Of a stretch of DNA of 64,000 nucleotides, positions 49,874-58,381 are shown one piece after another (positions within the stretch are counted from its first letter, which is position 1; each line of letters starts with the position of its first letter). The DNA is taken from contig NZ_SRSH01000011.1 in the NCBI RefSeq assembly GCF_006175985.1, forward strand, positions 62,001 through 126,000, written 5' to 3'. A model generated the notes under the pieces. That model made no database searches and was not told where the DNA came from. It saw only the letters and a list, made by a program, of their open reading frames with translations. Source of the DNA: Methylotetracoccus oryzae (GTDB taxonomy: Bacteria; Pseudomonadota; Gammaproteobacteria; Methylococcales; Methylococcaceae). A program made the position numbers and the translations under genes.

Positions 49874-50380
49874 TCATGACTCGCCACCCTCGTCGATGGC
49901 AAGGATTTCCAGTTCTTCATCCCCGGCCGGCCGCTTCCACACGACGCTGTCGCCCAGTTCCGCCTGCAACAGTGCCGTGGCCAGCGGGGATACCCAGCTG
50001 ATACGTCCGCGCTGCACATCCGCCTCGTCCTCACCGACGATCGTAAAGCGCTGCTCCCGGCCACCGGCATCACAGACCGTCACGGTGTCGCCAAACCGCA
50101 CGCGAGCATCCGGCACCGTCCGTGGACCAACGAGCACCGCGCGTTGCAGGCGCTCCTCGAAAAAGCGCAGATCACGTTCGACGACGCCCAGATCCTGCCG
50201 ACTCTGGAGGCTCTCCTGTCTGGACAGTTCCGCACGTCGTTCGGTCAACTCTGCCACGCGGCCCTGCAGATGCCGCAGCCCGGCCGCCGTTACATAATTC
50301 GTGTGTGGACTCTGTGGACGATCGGGCAGCTGCTCAGCCCGATCGCTATCATCCTCTTCCTTGACGAAGGCACGACTCAT
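49874..50380 (-). CDS. Gre-family transcription factor with altered N-terminal tip
   Basis: A 168-residue protein with a coiled-coil N-terminus (about 38-85) and a C-terminal FKBP-like domain (RVRFGDTVTVCDAGG, YRIVGEDEAD-type segment FTIVGEDEADVQ, ISWVSPLATALLQAELGDSV). GreA/GreB rescue arrested RNA polymerase through acidic tip residues of the SENAEY-type motif. At the equivalent place (52-66) this protein reads LSRQESLQSRQDLGV, lacking that motif, so cleavage stimulation may be absent. The ATG at 50380 shares one base with the lpxB TGA (TGATG); a GTG three bases earlier is possible. Confidence 0.8.
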   Translation of the reverse strand: MSRAFVKEEDDSDRAEQLPDRPQSPHTNYVTAAGLRHLQGRVAELTERRAELSRQESLQSRQDLGVVERDLRFFEERLQRAVLVGPRTVPDARVRFGDTVTVCDAGGREQRFTIVGEDEADVQRGRISWVSPLATALLQAELGDSVVWKRPAGDEELEILAIDEGGES

Positions 50381-51615
50381 CACTTGTCCTCTATCGAAGA
50401 TTTCCCGCTGCTTGGACTGCCGCCCCCGCTCAACAATTCCGCAGCGAGCCGCGCCAGATTGGCCGATCCGCCGCCGGCGCCGAGGATACCCGCAACCTCG
50501 GACAGCGCGGCGCGCATCGAGGCCGCATAAGGCGTGTCGCTCAGGATATGTTCGAGCTCGGCGACGATCTTCTCGGGATTTGCGTCATGCTGGATGAACT
50601 CGCGCACGACGGAACGTCCCGCCAGAATGTTCGGCAGACCGATGAACGGAATCTTCACGAGCAACCGACCCAGCCAGTAGGTCACCGGCGAGAGCCGGTA
50701 AATGATGACCATGGGGACTTTCAGCAGGGCCAGTTCAAGCGTCGCCGTGCCCGACGAGGTCACGACGGCATCGCAGCATTGCAGCAGGTCATAATCCAGG
50801 CCGGGCACCCGGCGCAGCGGCAGGCCGTGCTGCGCCAGGGCCTCTTCGATCAGCGAGGACTCCACCGAAGGGGCCTCGGCCAACACGAAACGGACGCCGG
50901 GGACGCGCTCGGCGAGCTGCCGCGCGCTTTCCAGCATCACCGGCAGCAGCCGCCGGATTTCATTCGCCCGGCTGCCGGGAAGCAGGCCGACGATCGGTCC
51001 GCCCTTCCCAAACCCGAAACGCGTCAACGCCCAGGCCCGCGTCATGCGGGGCGCCACCTTGCCGGCCAGCGGATGACCGACGTAGGTCACCGGCACACCG
51101 GCGGCCTGGTAATGGGGCACTTCGAAAGGGAAGATCACGGCCATATGGCTGACGGCCTGACCATAGGTCTTGACGCGCCCGGGGCGCCAGGCCCAGAACT
51201 GCGGGCCGACGTAAAACAGGACCCGGACCCCGCAGGCTTTCGCGGCGCGCGCCAGATGAAAGTTGAATTCCTTGTAGTCGACGCAGATCAGCAGATCCGG
51301 CCGCCGCTCGCAGACCAGGGTCTGCATCTTCTTCAGCACCCGACGAATGTGCCGATAATGACGGATCACTTCGACGACGCCGATGACGGCCATACCAGCC
51401 GAATCCTGCACGATCTCGACCCCAGCCTCCCGCATCGCAGGGCCGCCCATGCCGATGCCGCGGACGTCGGGAATCAGCCGGCGCAGTTCACGAAAGGAGT
51501 CGGCCGCATGCCGATCGCCCGAGGCCTCGCCGGCGACCAGCATGACCAGCGGTCGCTCGCGGCCGCTGTCACCCGGCGTATCGCCGGCGTGGAGCGCGCC
51601 TTCGACAGCGTGCAT
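50380..51615 (-). CDS. lpxB: lipid-A-disaccharide synthase
   Basis: A 411-residue GT19 glycosyltransferase that joins two lipid A monosaccharide precursors. The start block LVMLVAGEASGDRHAADSF, GMGGPAMREAGVE, PQFWAWRPGRVKTYG, FPFEVPHYQ and VGLLPGSRANEIRRLLP are diagnostic, with the conserved TSSGTATLELALLKVPMV. ATG 51615 is listed; GTG 51618 is possible. It follows gnnB by 49 bases and overlaps the Gre-like gene by one base. Here its substrates probably carry diamino sugar. Confidence 0.96.
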   Translation of the reverse strand: MHAVEGALHAGDTPGDSGRERPLVMLVAGEASGDRHAADSFRELRRLIPDVRGIGMGGPAMREAGVEIVQDSAGMAVIGVVEVIRHYRHIRRVLKKMQTLVCERRPDLLICVDYKEFNFHLARAAKACGVRVLFYVGPQFWAWRPGRVKTYGQAVSHMAVIFPFEVPHYQAAGVPVTYVGHPLAGKVAPRMTRAWALTRFGFGKGGPIVGLLPGSRANEIRRLLPVMLESARQLAERVPGVRFVLAEAPSVESSLIEEALAQHGLPLRRVPGLDYDLLQCCDAVVTSSGTATLELALLKVPMVIIYRLSPVTYWLGRLLVKIPFIGLPNILAGRSVVREFIQHDANPEKIVAELEHILSDTPYAASMRAALSEVAGILGAGGGSANLARLAAELLSGGGSPSSGKSSIEDK

Positions 51616-51664
51616 CACGGCCCCAGGCTCGAGCGGAGCCTCCCGTCGGTCCCCGCCATGCTCA

Positions 51665-52762
51665 TCAGCGACCGCAGGCGTCGGCGATCACGGACACGAC
51701 CTTGAGGATGTCGGACTCGCCGAGTTCGGGATAGATCGGCAGCGACAGGCAACGGCCGGCGATGTCGTCAGCCACCGGCAGCTGCACCCCGGCGCAGTCC
51801 GCAGCGAAGGCCTGCTGCCGGTGCAGGGGTACGGGGTAATACACCGCGCACGCGATCCCGGCCGCCTGTAGGGCTTGCATGATCGCGTCGCGCCGATCGC
51901 TGAGCAGCGTGTACTGGTGGTAGACGTGGCGGCCGATCCCGTCCTCGAACGGCGTGTCCAGCGGCAGATCAGACAGCAGTTCCGAGTAGCGGTGGGCCAC
52001 GCGACGGCGGTTGCCGTTGTACTCCTCGATGTGCCGGAGCTTCACTCGCAGTATTGCCGCCTGCAGTTCGTCCAGGCGGCTGTTGTAGCCGATCTCCTGA
52101 TGGTAGTAACGGACCTGCGAGCCATGGTTGCGCAGCACGCGCACATGCTCCGCCAGTGCGTCGGAGTTCGTCGTCACCAGTCCGCCATCGCCATAACAAC
52201 CCAGATTCTTGCTCGGGAAGAAGCTGAAACCGGCGCTGAGGCCGATCGATCCGGTCTGTCGCCCATCAACGGTTGCTCCGAAGGACTGCGCGCAGTCCTC
52301 GATCATCTTCAGACCGCGCCGCTCGCATATCGCACCGATCGCCGGCAGGTCAGCCGGCTGGCCGAACAGGTGCACCGGCATCACGGCCGTCGTGCGCTCG
52401 GTCAACGCCGCTTCGACCGTGGCAGGCTGCAGATTGAAGCTGCGTGGATCGATGTCGACGAAGACCGGCGTTGCCCCGACGTAACGGATCGCCTCGGCCG
52501 TGGCGATGAAGGTGAAAGGAGAGGTGATGACCTCGTCGCCCTGCCCGATCCCGGCGGCCCGCAACGCGAGATGCAGCGCGTCCGTTCCCGATGCCACGCC
52601 GATCGCATGTTTAACGCCCAGGTAGTCCGCCGCCTCTCGCTCGAAGGCCTGGACGTTAGGGCCGAGGATAAAGGCACAACTGTCCAGCGCCTCCTGCAGA
52701 CTGCGGTCGATCTCCTCCTTGAGGTTGGCATACTGGGCTTTCAGGTCGACCATCGGAATCAT
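51665..52762 (-). CDS. gnnB: PLP aminotransferase for UDP-GlcNAc3N synthesis (GnnB-like)
   Basis: A 365-residue DegT/DnrJ/EryC1-family sugar aminotransferase. The PLP-binding region is visible: GVASGTDALHLALRAAGIG, MIEDCAQSFGA and the lysine loop FSFFPSKNLGCYGDGGL. GnnB of Acidithiobacillus ferrooxidans transfers an amino group from glutamate to the 3-keto sugar made by GnnA, giving UDP-GlcNAc3N. ATG 52762 with AAGGAG 11 bases upstream is chosen over a GTG at 52774. Position between gnnA and lpxB makes the specific role likely; family alone would not. Confidence 0.85.
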   Translation of the reverse strand: MIPMVDLKAQYANLKEEIDRSLQEALDSCAFILGPNVQAFEREAADYLGVKHAIGVASGTDALHLALRAAGIGQGDEVITSPFTFIATAEAIRYVGATPVFVDIDPRSFNLQPATVEAALTERTTAVMPVHLFGQPADLPAIGAICERRGLKMIEDCAQSFGATVDGRQTGSIGLSAGFSFFPSKNLGCYGDGGLVTTNSDALAEHVRVLRNHGSQVRYYHQEIGYNSRLDELQAAILRVKLRHIEEYNGNRRRVAHRYSELLSDLPLDTPFEDGIGRHVYHQYTLLSDRRDAIMQALQAAGIACAVYYPVPLHRQQAFAADCAGVQLPVADDIAGRCLSLPIYPELGESDILKVVSVIADACGR

Positions 52763-52787
52763 GAGTCGGGACACTCCTTGAGGTAAT

Positions 52788-53723
52788 TCAGGCTTGGAGT
52801 AGACGGGTGATCTCGGTGGCGGTTGCCAGTGCGCGCCGCCCGGCTCGCCCCGACACCAACGGCTCGCTGCGCGTCTTCACGCAGTCGATGAAATGCTCGA
52901 TCTCGGTCCGCAGCGCATCCCCATTCTCGAAAACCGATTCCTCGCTGAGGATTTCCGGAATGCCGGGAAACATCTCGCCCTCCCCCTTCCGATGGCAGGT
53001 CAGCACGCGGTTCTGGAAATCGACCGAGTAGTAGGCGCTGGGCATGAACAAGCGCATCTTGCGCTCGACCTTCAAACTGACGCGGCTGGCGGTCACATTC
53101 GCGACGCAGCCATTCCTGAACACGAGCCGCGCGTTGGCGATGTCCACGTCACCGGTCAATACCGGCACGCCTTTCGCGTCGATCCGCTCGAGCTCCGCAT
53201 CGACGACGTCCAGGATGATGTCGATGTCGTGGATCATCAGGTCCAGCACGACGCTGACATCGTTCGCGCGCGGCTTGAACGGCGCGAGCCGGTGGGATTC
53301 GATGAACAGCGGCTTGTCGTCGCGCAGGTTCAGGCCGAGGATCGCTGCATTGAAGCGTTCGAGATGGCCGACCATCAGCACCCGGCCGCGGCGCTCGGCC
53401 AGGTCGATCAGTTCGTCCGCCTCTGCCACGGTCACGGTGATCGGCTTTTCGACCAGCACGTCGGCTCCGGCGTCGAGGAAATCGCGCGCTACCGCATGGT
53501 GGACACTGGTGGGGACGACGACGCTTACCGCGTCGACCTGACCCAGCAACTGCCGGTGCTCCGTGAAAGCCGGTACGCCGAGTTGGGCCGCGAGCCGGGC
53601 CGCCGCATCGGGATCCGTGTCGCACACGCCCACGAGACGACAACCCGGCAACGCGGCATATTTCTCTGCATGAAACCGGCCGAGATAACCCACGCCGATG
53701 ACGGCGCACCTGACTTCATCCAT
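52788..53723 (-). CDS. gnnA: NAD-dependent UDP-GlcNAc 3-oxidoreductase (GnnA-like)
   Basis: A 311-residue Gfo/Idh/MocA-family oxidoreductase. The Rossmann motif AVIGVGYLGRFHAEKYA and the catalytic-region motif DVLVEKPITVTVAEADEL are clear, and HDIDIILDVVDAE matches the family's second domain. GnnA oxidises the 3-hydroxyl of UDP-GlcNAc so that GnnB can aminate it. It lies 26 bases after lpxA and 25 before gnnB. The lpxA-gnnA-gnnB-lpxB order seen here is the reason for assigning the sugar specificity. Confidence 0.85.
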   Translation of the reverse strand: MDEVRCAVIGVGYLGRFHAEKYAALPGCRLVGVCDTDPDAAARLAAQLGVPAFTEHRQLLGQVDAVSVVVPTSVHHAVARDFLDAGADVLVEKPITVTVAEADELIDLAERRGRVLMVGHLERFNAAILGLNLRDDKPLFIESHRLAPFKPRANDVSVVLDLMIHDIDIILDVVDAELERIDAKGVPVLTGDVDIANARLVFRNGCVANVTASRVSLKVERKMRLFMPSAYYSVDFQNRVLTCHRKGEGEMFPGIPEILSEESVFENGDALRTEIEHFIDCVKTRSEPLVSGRAGRRALATATEITRLLQA

Positions 53724-53749
53724 TACGCGGCTCCCGTCCGTCTCACCCT

Positions 53750-54526
53750 TTACTCAGTCCCGGCGTCGCGCAACTCAAAGAACGCCAGCGTACCGCGTTT
53801 CGAGCCGCTGCCCAGCCAATTTCTCAAATACCGGATCTCTTCGGTATCGGGCAGTCCGCTCAAATCGCTGCGCGCCCGCAGTAGGCGATAGGCCCGGGAG
53901 ATGGCCCGCAGCCGTTCGCCGTCGATGCCGGCTCGCCTGAGACCGATCAGGTTCAGACGGTAGTGCTTGCCCGGACGGCCACCGACCATCGTGTAGGGAA
54001 TCACATCCTTGTTGATGCCCGCCAGACCCTGCAGCATCGCGAAACTGCCGACGCGGCAGAACTGGTGCACCATCACGCCCCCGCCGAAGAATACGCGGTC
54101 ACCGACACGGGTATGGCCACCCAGTGTCGCCCCGCTGGCCAGGATATTGTGGTCGCCCATTTCGCCGTCATGGCCCAGATGGGTGTTGTTCATCAGGTAG
54201 TTGCCCGAGCCGATCCGCGTGGAGCCCAGCGGCGCCGTGGCGCGACTGATCGTGACCCCTTCGCGAAAGACGTTGTTCTCGCCGATGTCCACGTAAGTGA
54301 TCTGGGCCGGATCGAAGCCGAGATCCTGCGGCAGCCCGCCCAGCACCGCGTGCGGGTGCACCGTGTTGGCCGCCCCCATACGCACGTGCGAGTGAATGAC
54401 GGCATGTGCACCGATCTGGCAGCGGTCGCCGATCTCTGCCCCTGCTTCGATGACGGCAAATGGGCCGATGCTCACATCTTGACCCAGTCTGGCTTCGGGA
54501 TGAACGATCGCCGTGGGATGAATCAT
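53750..54526 (-). CDS. lpxA: UDP-sugar acyltransferase LpxA
   Basis: A 258-residue left-handed beta-helix acyltransferase, first enzyme of lipid A synthesis. Hexapeptide repeats run from residue 2 to about 185. The catalytic pair is HLGHD (H116, H119, matching H122/H125 of E. coli), and VHQFCRVGS is conserved. The chain-length ruler glycine (E. coli G173) is retained at G167, with Q166 before it. Next to gnnA and gnnB, it is predicted to acylate the 3-amine of UDP-GlcNAc3N rather than the 3-hydroxyl of UDP-GlcNAc. xerD is 29 bases upstream. Confidence 0.95.
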   Translation of the reverse strand: MIHPTAIVHPEARLGQDVSIGPFAVIEAGAEIGDRCQIGAHAVIHSHVRMGAANTVHPHAVLGGLPQDLGFDPAQITYVDIGENNVFREGVTISRATAPLGSTRIGSGNYLMNNTHLGHDGEMGDHNILASGATLGGHTRVGDRVFFGGGVMVHQFCRVGSFAMLQGLAGINKDVIPYTMVGGRPGKHYRLNLIGLRRAGIDGERLRAISRAYRLLRARSDLSGLPDTEEIRYLRNWLGSGSKRGTLAFFELRDAGTE

Positions 54527-54555
54527 GACTCTCCTACGAAGTTGGCGTCCGACCG

Positions 54556-55449
54556 TCAGCCCCTCGGGTGACAGCGGCTATGCAGTTCCTTGAGACGTTC
54601 CTGCGCGACGTGCGTGTAAATCTGGGTACTGGAAAGATCGCTATGCCCGAGCAACATTTGCACGACGCGCAGATCGGCTCCGTGGTTGATCAGATGCGTG
54701 GCGAAGGCGTGACGAAGTGTGTGCGGCGACAGGTCGGTCGTTATACCGGCCAGTAGAGCATACCGTTTGATCAGATGCCAGAAGGCCTGACGCGTCATCG
54801 GCATGGCCCGGGCCGTCACGAACAGTGCAGCACTGACCCGACCGCCGAGCAAGTCCCGCCGTGCTCCCGCCAGAAACCCGTCGACCCATTCCTGCGCGAC
54901 TTCCCCGTAGGGAATGAGGCGTTCCTTGCTGCCCTTGCCGGTAACCCGCACGACGCCCTGCCGGGTATTCACCTGGTCGACGCGCAGTGCGATCAGTTCG
55001 CTGACCCGCAGGCCAGTCGCATACAGCACTTCCAGCATCGTCCGGTCTCGGAAACCGAGCGTCTGTTCGACATCAGGAGCGGCCAGCAGGCGCTCTACAT
55101 CGGCCTCGCTCAGTGTCTTGGGCAAGGGCCGACCGACGAAAGGGGCCTGCAGCGATGCGGCAGGATCGCCATCCATCCATTGCTGGTCCTGCGCGCAGGC
55201 GTAGAACTTTTTCAGCGTCGAAACCAGACGTGCGCTGGAGCGCTGGCTGACCCGGGCGCGGTGCTTGTGGGCGAGATACGCCTCCAGATCCGCGGTGCTC
55301 ACCCCGAGCAGGGTCCGCTCCGACTGCCGCAGCCAGTTCGCGAAGAGCCTCAGGTCGCTGCCGTAGGACTTGCGAGTGTTCTCGCTCAAGCCCTCCTCTA
55401 TCCACAGAACATCCTGGAAACGCGCGATGATCCGCTCGTCATCGGCCAT
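54556..55449 (-). CDS. xerD: site-specific tyrosine recombinase XerD
   Basis: A 297-residue recombinase resolving chromosome dimers at dif with XerC. The N-terminal LWIEEGLSENTRKSYGSDL is XerD-like. Catalytic residues are visible: Arg in ATGLRVSELIALRV, Lys in TGKGSKERLIP, HTLRHAFATHL, LGHSDLSSTQIYTHV with His and nucleophile Tyr. Its start overlaps ogt by 11 bases and it precedes lpxA by 29 bases. The ogt-xerD coupling after rplS is seen in other gammaproteobacteria. Confidence 0.93.
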   Translation of the reverse strand: MADDERIIARFQDVLWIEEGLSENTRKSYGSDLRLFANWLRQSERTLLGVSTADLEAYLAHKHRARVSQRSSARLVSTLKKFYACAQDQQWMDGDPAASLQAPFVGRPLPKTLSEADVERLLAAPDVEQTLGFRDRTMLEVLYATGLRVSELIALRVDQVNTRQGVVRVTGKGSKERLIPYGEVAQEWVDGFLAGARRDLLGGRVSAALFVTARAMPMTRQAFWHLIKRYALLAGITTDLSPHTLRHAFATHLINHGADLRVVQMLLGHSDLSSTQIYTHVAQERLKELHSRCHPRG

Positions 55450-55984
55450 GCTGTCCGGCTTCGATCGAGATGGCGCCCGCCTCGTGGCGGAGCAGCCAAC
55501 GTTTCACGGCGAGCCATGGGCCGTCTGTGGCACCGCAGTAGCCGCCCAGGCCGTGTTCGCTGACGACCCGATGACAGGGGATCACGATCGGGAAGTCATT
55601 GGCGCGACAGGCGCCCGCCACGGCGCGGGCGCTGCTGCCCAACCGGGCAGCTACCTGGCCGTAGCTGAGGGTAGTACCGGGCGTGATCGCGCGCAACTGA
55701 TCCCAGACGCGCCGCTGGAACGGGGTGCCGATGCAGCGAACGGGGACGGCGTTGACGGACGTAAATCCGCCCTCGAAATAGGACTCAAGCTGCGCCAGCG
55801 CCTCGGCAATCAGCGGCTCACCGGAATCGGATACCTCGGTGCTGGGCTCCAGCGACAACTCGATGCCAGTGATGGCATCCGGCCGTTCGGCATAGACGAA
55901 CACCGTACCGAAAGGCACCGGGAGCACTCCACGCAGGGAGCCGGCAGGCTGCGATCTCGCGCGGAAGGCAGACGGGGAACCCAT
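55439..55984 (-). CDS. ogt: methylated-DNA--protein-cysteine methyltransferase
   Basis: A 181-residue suicide enzyme repairing O6-methylguanine. The active-site motif IVIPCHRVVSEHGLGGYCG is intact, with the helix-turn-helix segment FQRRVWDQLRAITPGTTLSY and asparagine hinge RANDFP. The N-terminal 50 residues are less conserved, as usual. It lies 33 bases after rplS and overlaps xerD. It may be expressed with the ribosomal operon. Confidence 0.92.
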   Translation of the reverse strand: MGSPSAFRARSQPAGSLRGVLPVPFGTVFVYAERPDAITGIELSLEPSTEVSDSGEPLIAEALAQLESYFEGGFTSVNAVPVRCIGTPFQRRVWDQLRAITPGTTLSYGQVAARLGSSARAVAGACRANDFPIVIPCHRVVSEHGLGGYCGATDGPWLAVKRWLLRHEAGAISIEAGQHGR

Positions 55985-56017
55985 GCGTCCGTTCCGCGCG
56001 CCGCCCCCGCAGCGGAC

Positions 56018-56358
<341 letters not shown>

Positions 56359-56368
<10 letters not shown>

Positions 56369-57126
56369 CGCTGTGTTCCTCTCTCTCGATTCTCGAATTC
56401 CTGTATAAACTCGTCGAGCAATTGCCGCTGGTCCCCGTCCAGATGCTCCGCGACCAACAGGTCCGGGCGTCGGAGCCAGGTGCGCCCCAGGGACTGCTTC
56501 ATTCGCCAGCGCTCAATCGCTGCATGGTCGCCGCTGGACAACACAGTGGGCACGGCCAGACCATTGATTTCGGGCGGCCGCGTGTAATGCGGATGATCCA
56601 GCAACCCGGCCGTATGCGACTCGCACACGGACGACTCCTCGTGCCCCAGCACCCCCGGCAGCAAGCGCGTCACCGCATCGAACAGGACCAGCGCCGGCAA
56701 CTCACCGCCGCTCAGCACGTAATCGCCGATCGACCATTCCTCGTCGATCTCCAGCGCGATCACCCGTTCATCTATCCCCTCGTACCGGCTCGCCACCAGC
56801 ACCAGTCGCTCGCACTCGGCGAAGCCGCGAACTGCTTGCTGGGTCAACAAGCGGCCCTGCGGGCTCAGATGAATCACCCGCGCCGCCTCGGGCGCGTCAT
56901 CACGCGCGGCCCGGATCGCCTTGCACAGGGGCTCGACCTTCATCACCATGCCCGGACCACCGCCATAGGGCCGGTCGTCGACCGTGCGGTGCCGGTCCGT
57001 CGTGAAGTCCCGAGGGTTCCAGAGCCGGCAACTCACGATCCCCCGGTCGATCGCCCGGCCGGTGACGCCGTGGCGCAGCGCTTCGCCCACCAACTCCGGA
57101 AACAGGGTCACGATGTCGAAGCGCAT
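56359..57126 (-). CDS. trmD: tRNA (guanine-N1)-methyltransferase
   Basis: A 255-residue SPOUT-class enzyme methylating G37 of tRNAs to prevent frameshifting. [36 protein letters not shown] and the trefoil-knot block [20 protein letters not shown] with LPGVLG are diagnostic. It lies 12 bases after rimM and overlaps rplS by 10 bases. Length is normal. Confidence 0.97.
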
Positions 57127-57138
57127 GGGCGGCCAGCG

Positions 57139-57642
57139 CTAGAAGTCTTCGTCCCAATCCACCTCGATCAGCCCGCCATCCAAGTCGACCGAACGAACGG
57201 TGTCGGGCTGCACGAACGGGATTAGCCGCTCCCGCTCTCCCGACACCACCAGCACATCGTTGGCACCGGTTTCAAGCACTTCATTGACCGTACCGAGGAC
57301 GCAGCCATCGAGGTTGCGCACGGTCAGCCCCAACAGGTCGACCTGATAGTATTCGCCGGCAGCCGGCGGCGGAAAGCACGCTCGATCGACGGTGACCTGG
57401 CACCCCTTCAGTAACTTCGCCTCTTCCGGCGTCTCGATACCCTGCACGGCCGCCACGACGAATCCGTGTCCCTGCGGCTTGCCCTGCAACACTTCACAGG
57501 CGCGCGTCAGGCCCTTGCCTTCGAGCCACCATGGCTGGTAGCGCAAGATGTTCTGCGGGGGGTCGGTGAACGAGCGGACCTTGACCCATCCCTTGATGCC
57601 ATAACTGCCGGCCACGGCGCCGATGACGACACGTGACTTCAC
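57139..57642 (-). CDS. rimM: 16S rRNA processing protein RimM
   Basis: A 167-residue assembly factor for the 30S head. VIGAVAGSYGIKGWVKVRSF TDPPQ-type start, the PRC-barrel segment YYQVDLLGLTVRNLDGCVLG, and ERLIPFVQPDTVRSVDLDGG at the C-terminus match the family. It lies 35 bases after rpsP and 12 before trmD. Length is standard. Confidence 0.96.
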   Translation of the reverse strand: MKSRVVIGAVAGSYGIKGWVKVRSFTDPPQNILRYQPWWLEGKGLTRACEVLQGKPQGHGFVVAAVQGIETPEEAKLLKGCQVTVDRACFPPPAAGEYYQVDLLGLTVRNLDGCVLGTVNEVLETGANDVLVVSGERERLIPFVQPDTVRSVDLDGGLIEVDWDEDF

Positions 57643-57677
57643 GTGTCCGGTCCGTGCAGACGACGCCGGCGAAGCCG

Positions 57678-57938
57678 TCAGACGACGGCGGTCGGCTGCG
57701 CGGCGATTTCCTTGAGCAAGGACACGACGCGATCGGACGCTTTCGCGCCCGTACCCAGCCAGTAATCCGCGCGTGCTCCGTCGATCTTCAAGCGGACTTC
57801 GCCGCCACGGGCGATCGGGTTGAAAAAGCCGATGCGCTCAATGTACTTGCCGTCACGGCGCGAACGGCTGTCGGCGACGACGACATGATAGAACGGACGC
57901 TTCTTGGCGCCACCGCGGGACAAACGAATCGTGACCAT
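57678..57938 (-). CDS. rpsP: 30S ribosomal protein S16
   Basis: An 86-residue ribosomal protein. [20 protein letters not shown] and [20 protein letters not shown] are nearly invariant. ATG 57938 has GGAGG five bases upstream and gives the family length. It heads the rpsP-rimM-trmD-rplS-ogt-xerD run. Its ribosome binding site lies in one arm of a 12-base palindrome (57944-57955). Confidence 0.97.
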   Translation of the reverse strand: MVTIRLSRGGAKKRPFYHVVVADSRSRRDGKYIERIGFFNPIARGGEVRLKIDGARADYWLGTGAKASDRVVSLLKEIAAQPTAVV

Positions 57939-57943
57939 CAACT

Positions 57944-57955
57944 CCTCCACGGAGG
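57944..57955 (-). promoter_or_regulatory. palindrome including the rpsP ribosome binding site
   Basis: CCTCC-GT-GGAGG places the rpsP Shine-Dalgarno sequence opposite its own complement five bases before the start codon. The two-base loop is too tight for the full stem, but partial pairing could limit initiation. Confidence 0.3.
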
Positions 57956-57976
57956 TGCATTGTAACAAAGCCGGGT

Positions 57977-57982
57977 ATTATA
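57977..57982 (-). promoter_or_regulatory. -10 element of the rpsP operon
   Basis: A perfect TATAAT read leftward, 38 bases before the rpsP start codon. No good -35 hexamer is found at 16-18 bases (best is TTCCTT or CCTTCA), so another feature may assist. Confidence 0.5.
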
Positions 57983-58082
57983 ACTCAGCCCGAAGGCATG
58001 AAGGAAGTAGCATGCACCCTGAAGGCGACGCCGTGAGCGGCAAAGCTGAAGAGGCCTCTCCGGCGGTCGAGTGCGCGAACGT

Positions 58083-58107
58083 AAAAAAGCCCGCGTAACG
58101 CGGGCTT
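58083..58107 (-). terminator. rho-independent terminator between dnaE and rpsP
   Basis: Read leftward, AAGCCCGCG-TTA-CGCGGGCTT is a 9-bp perfect stem followed by six T in total. It is about 275 bases beyond the dnaE stop, leaving room for a separate short transcript between them. Confidence 0.8.
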
Positions 58108-58255
58108 GCGGTTCTATTTATTGTTCTGTGCCCGGCTATGGCCTGTGTCTGGACGCAAGCCCCGGTGACGCATTGTAGTTATTCTTCACACAACGCCCCA
58201 AGGGCGCTCCTCCTCTTTGGCGACGTTCGTTGGCGTCCCGTCCCTGGAAACGACG
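58084..58255 (-). ncRNA. candidate small transcript between dnaE and rpsP
   Basis: A leftward -10-like TATACA at 58261-58266 would start RNA near 58255; the strong terminator ends it near 58084, giving about 170 bases. Inside are a hairpin (CGCCC-TTG-GGGCG), an AGGAGG and a short frame at 58114-58173 (MRHRGLRPDTGHSRAQNNK). It is not recognised as 6S RNA, 4.5S RNA, tmRNA or RNase P RNA. It could be a small RNA, a short mRNA or just the dnaE 3' end. The -35 region is weak (TGGTGG at 17 bases). Confidence 0.3.
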
Positions 58256-58381
58256 CAAAGTGTATAGGAAAAAAACAGTCTGTCCACCAGATTCTTCACT
58301 CGTGGACCGTAGGGCCTTTCCGATCGACCGTAAATTCCTGCTGTTGATCGGAAATCCAGTGTAAGCCGATCCGCTCGGAGC

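Noticed and set aside
58138-58347. 69-residue rightward frame between rpsP and dnaE
   Set aside because: It has no ribosome binding site or recognisable family and lies antisense to the candidate small transcript and terminator.
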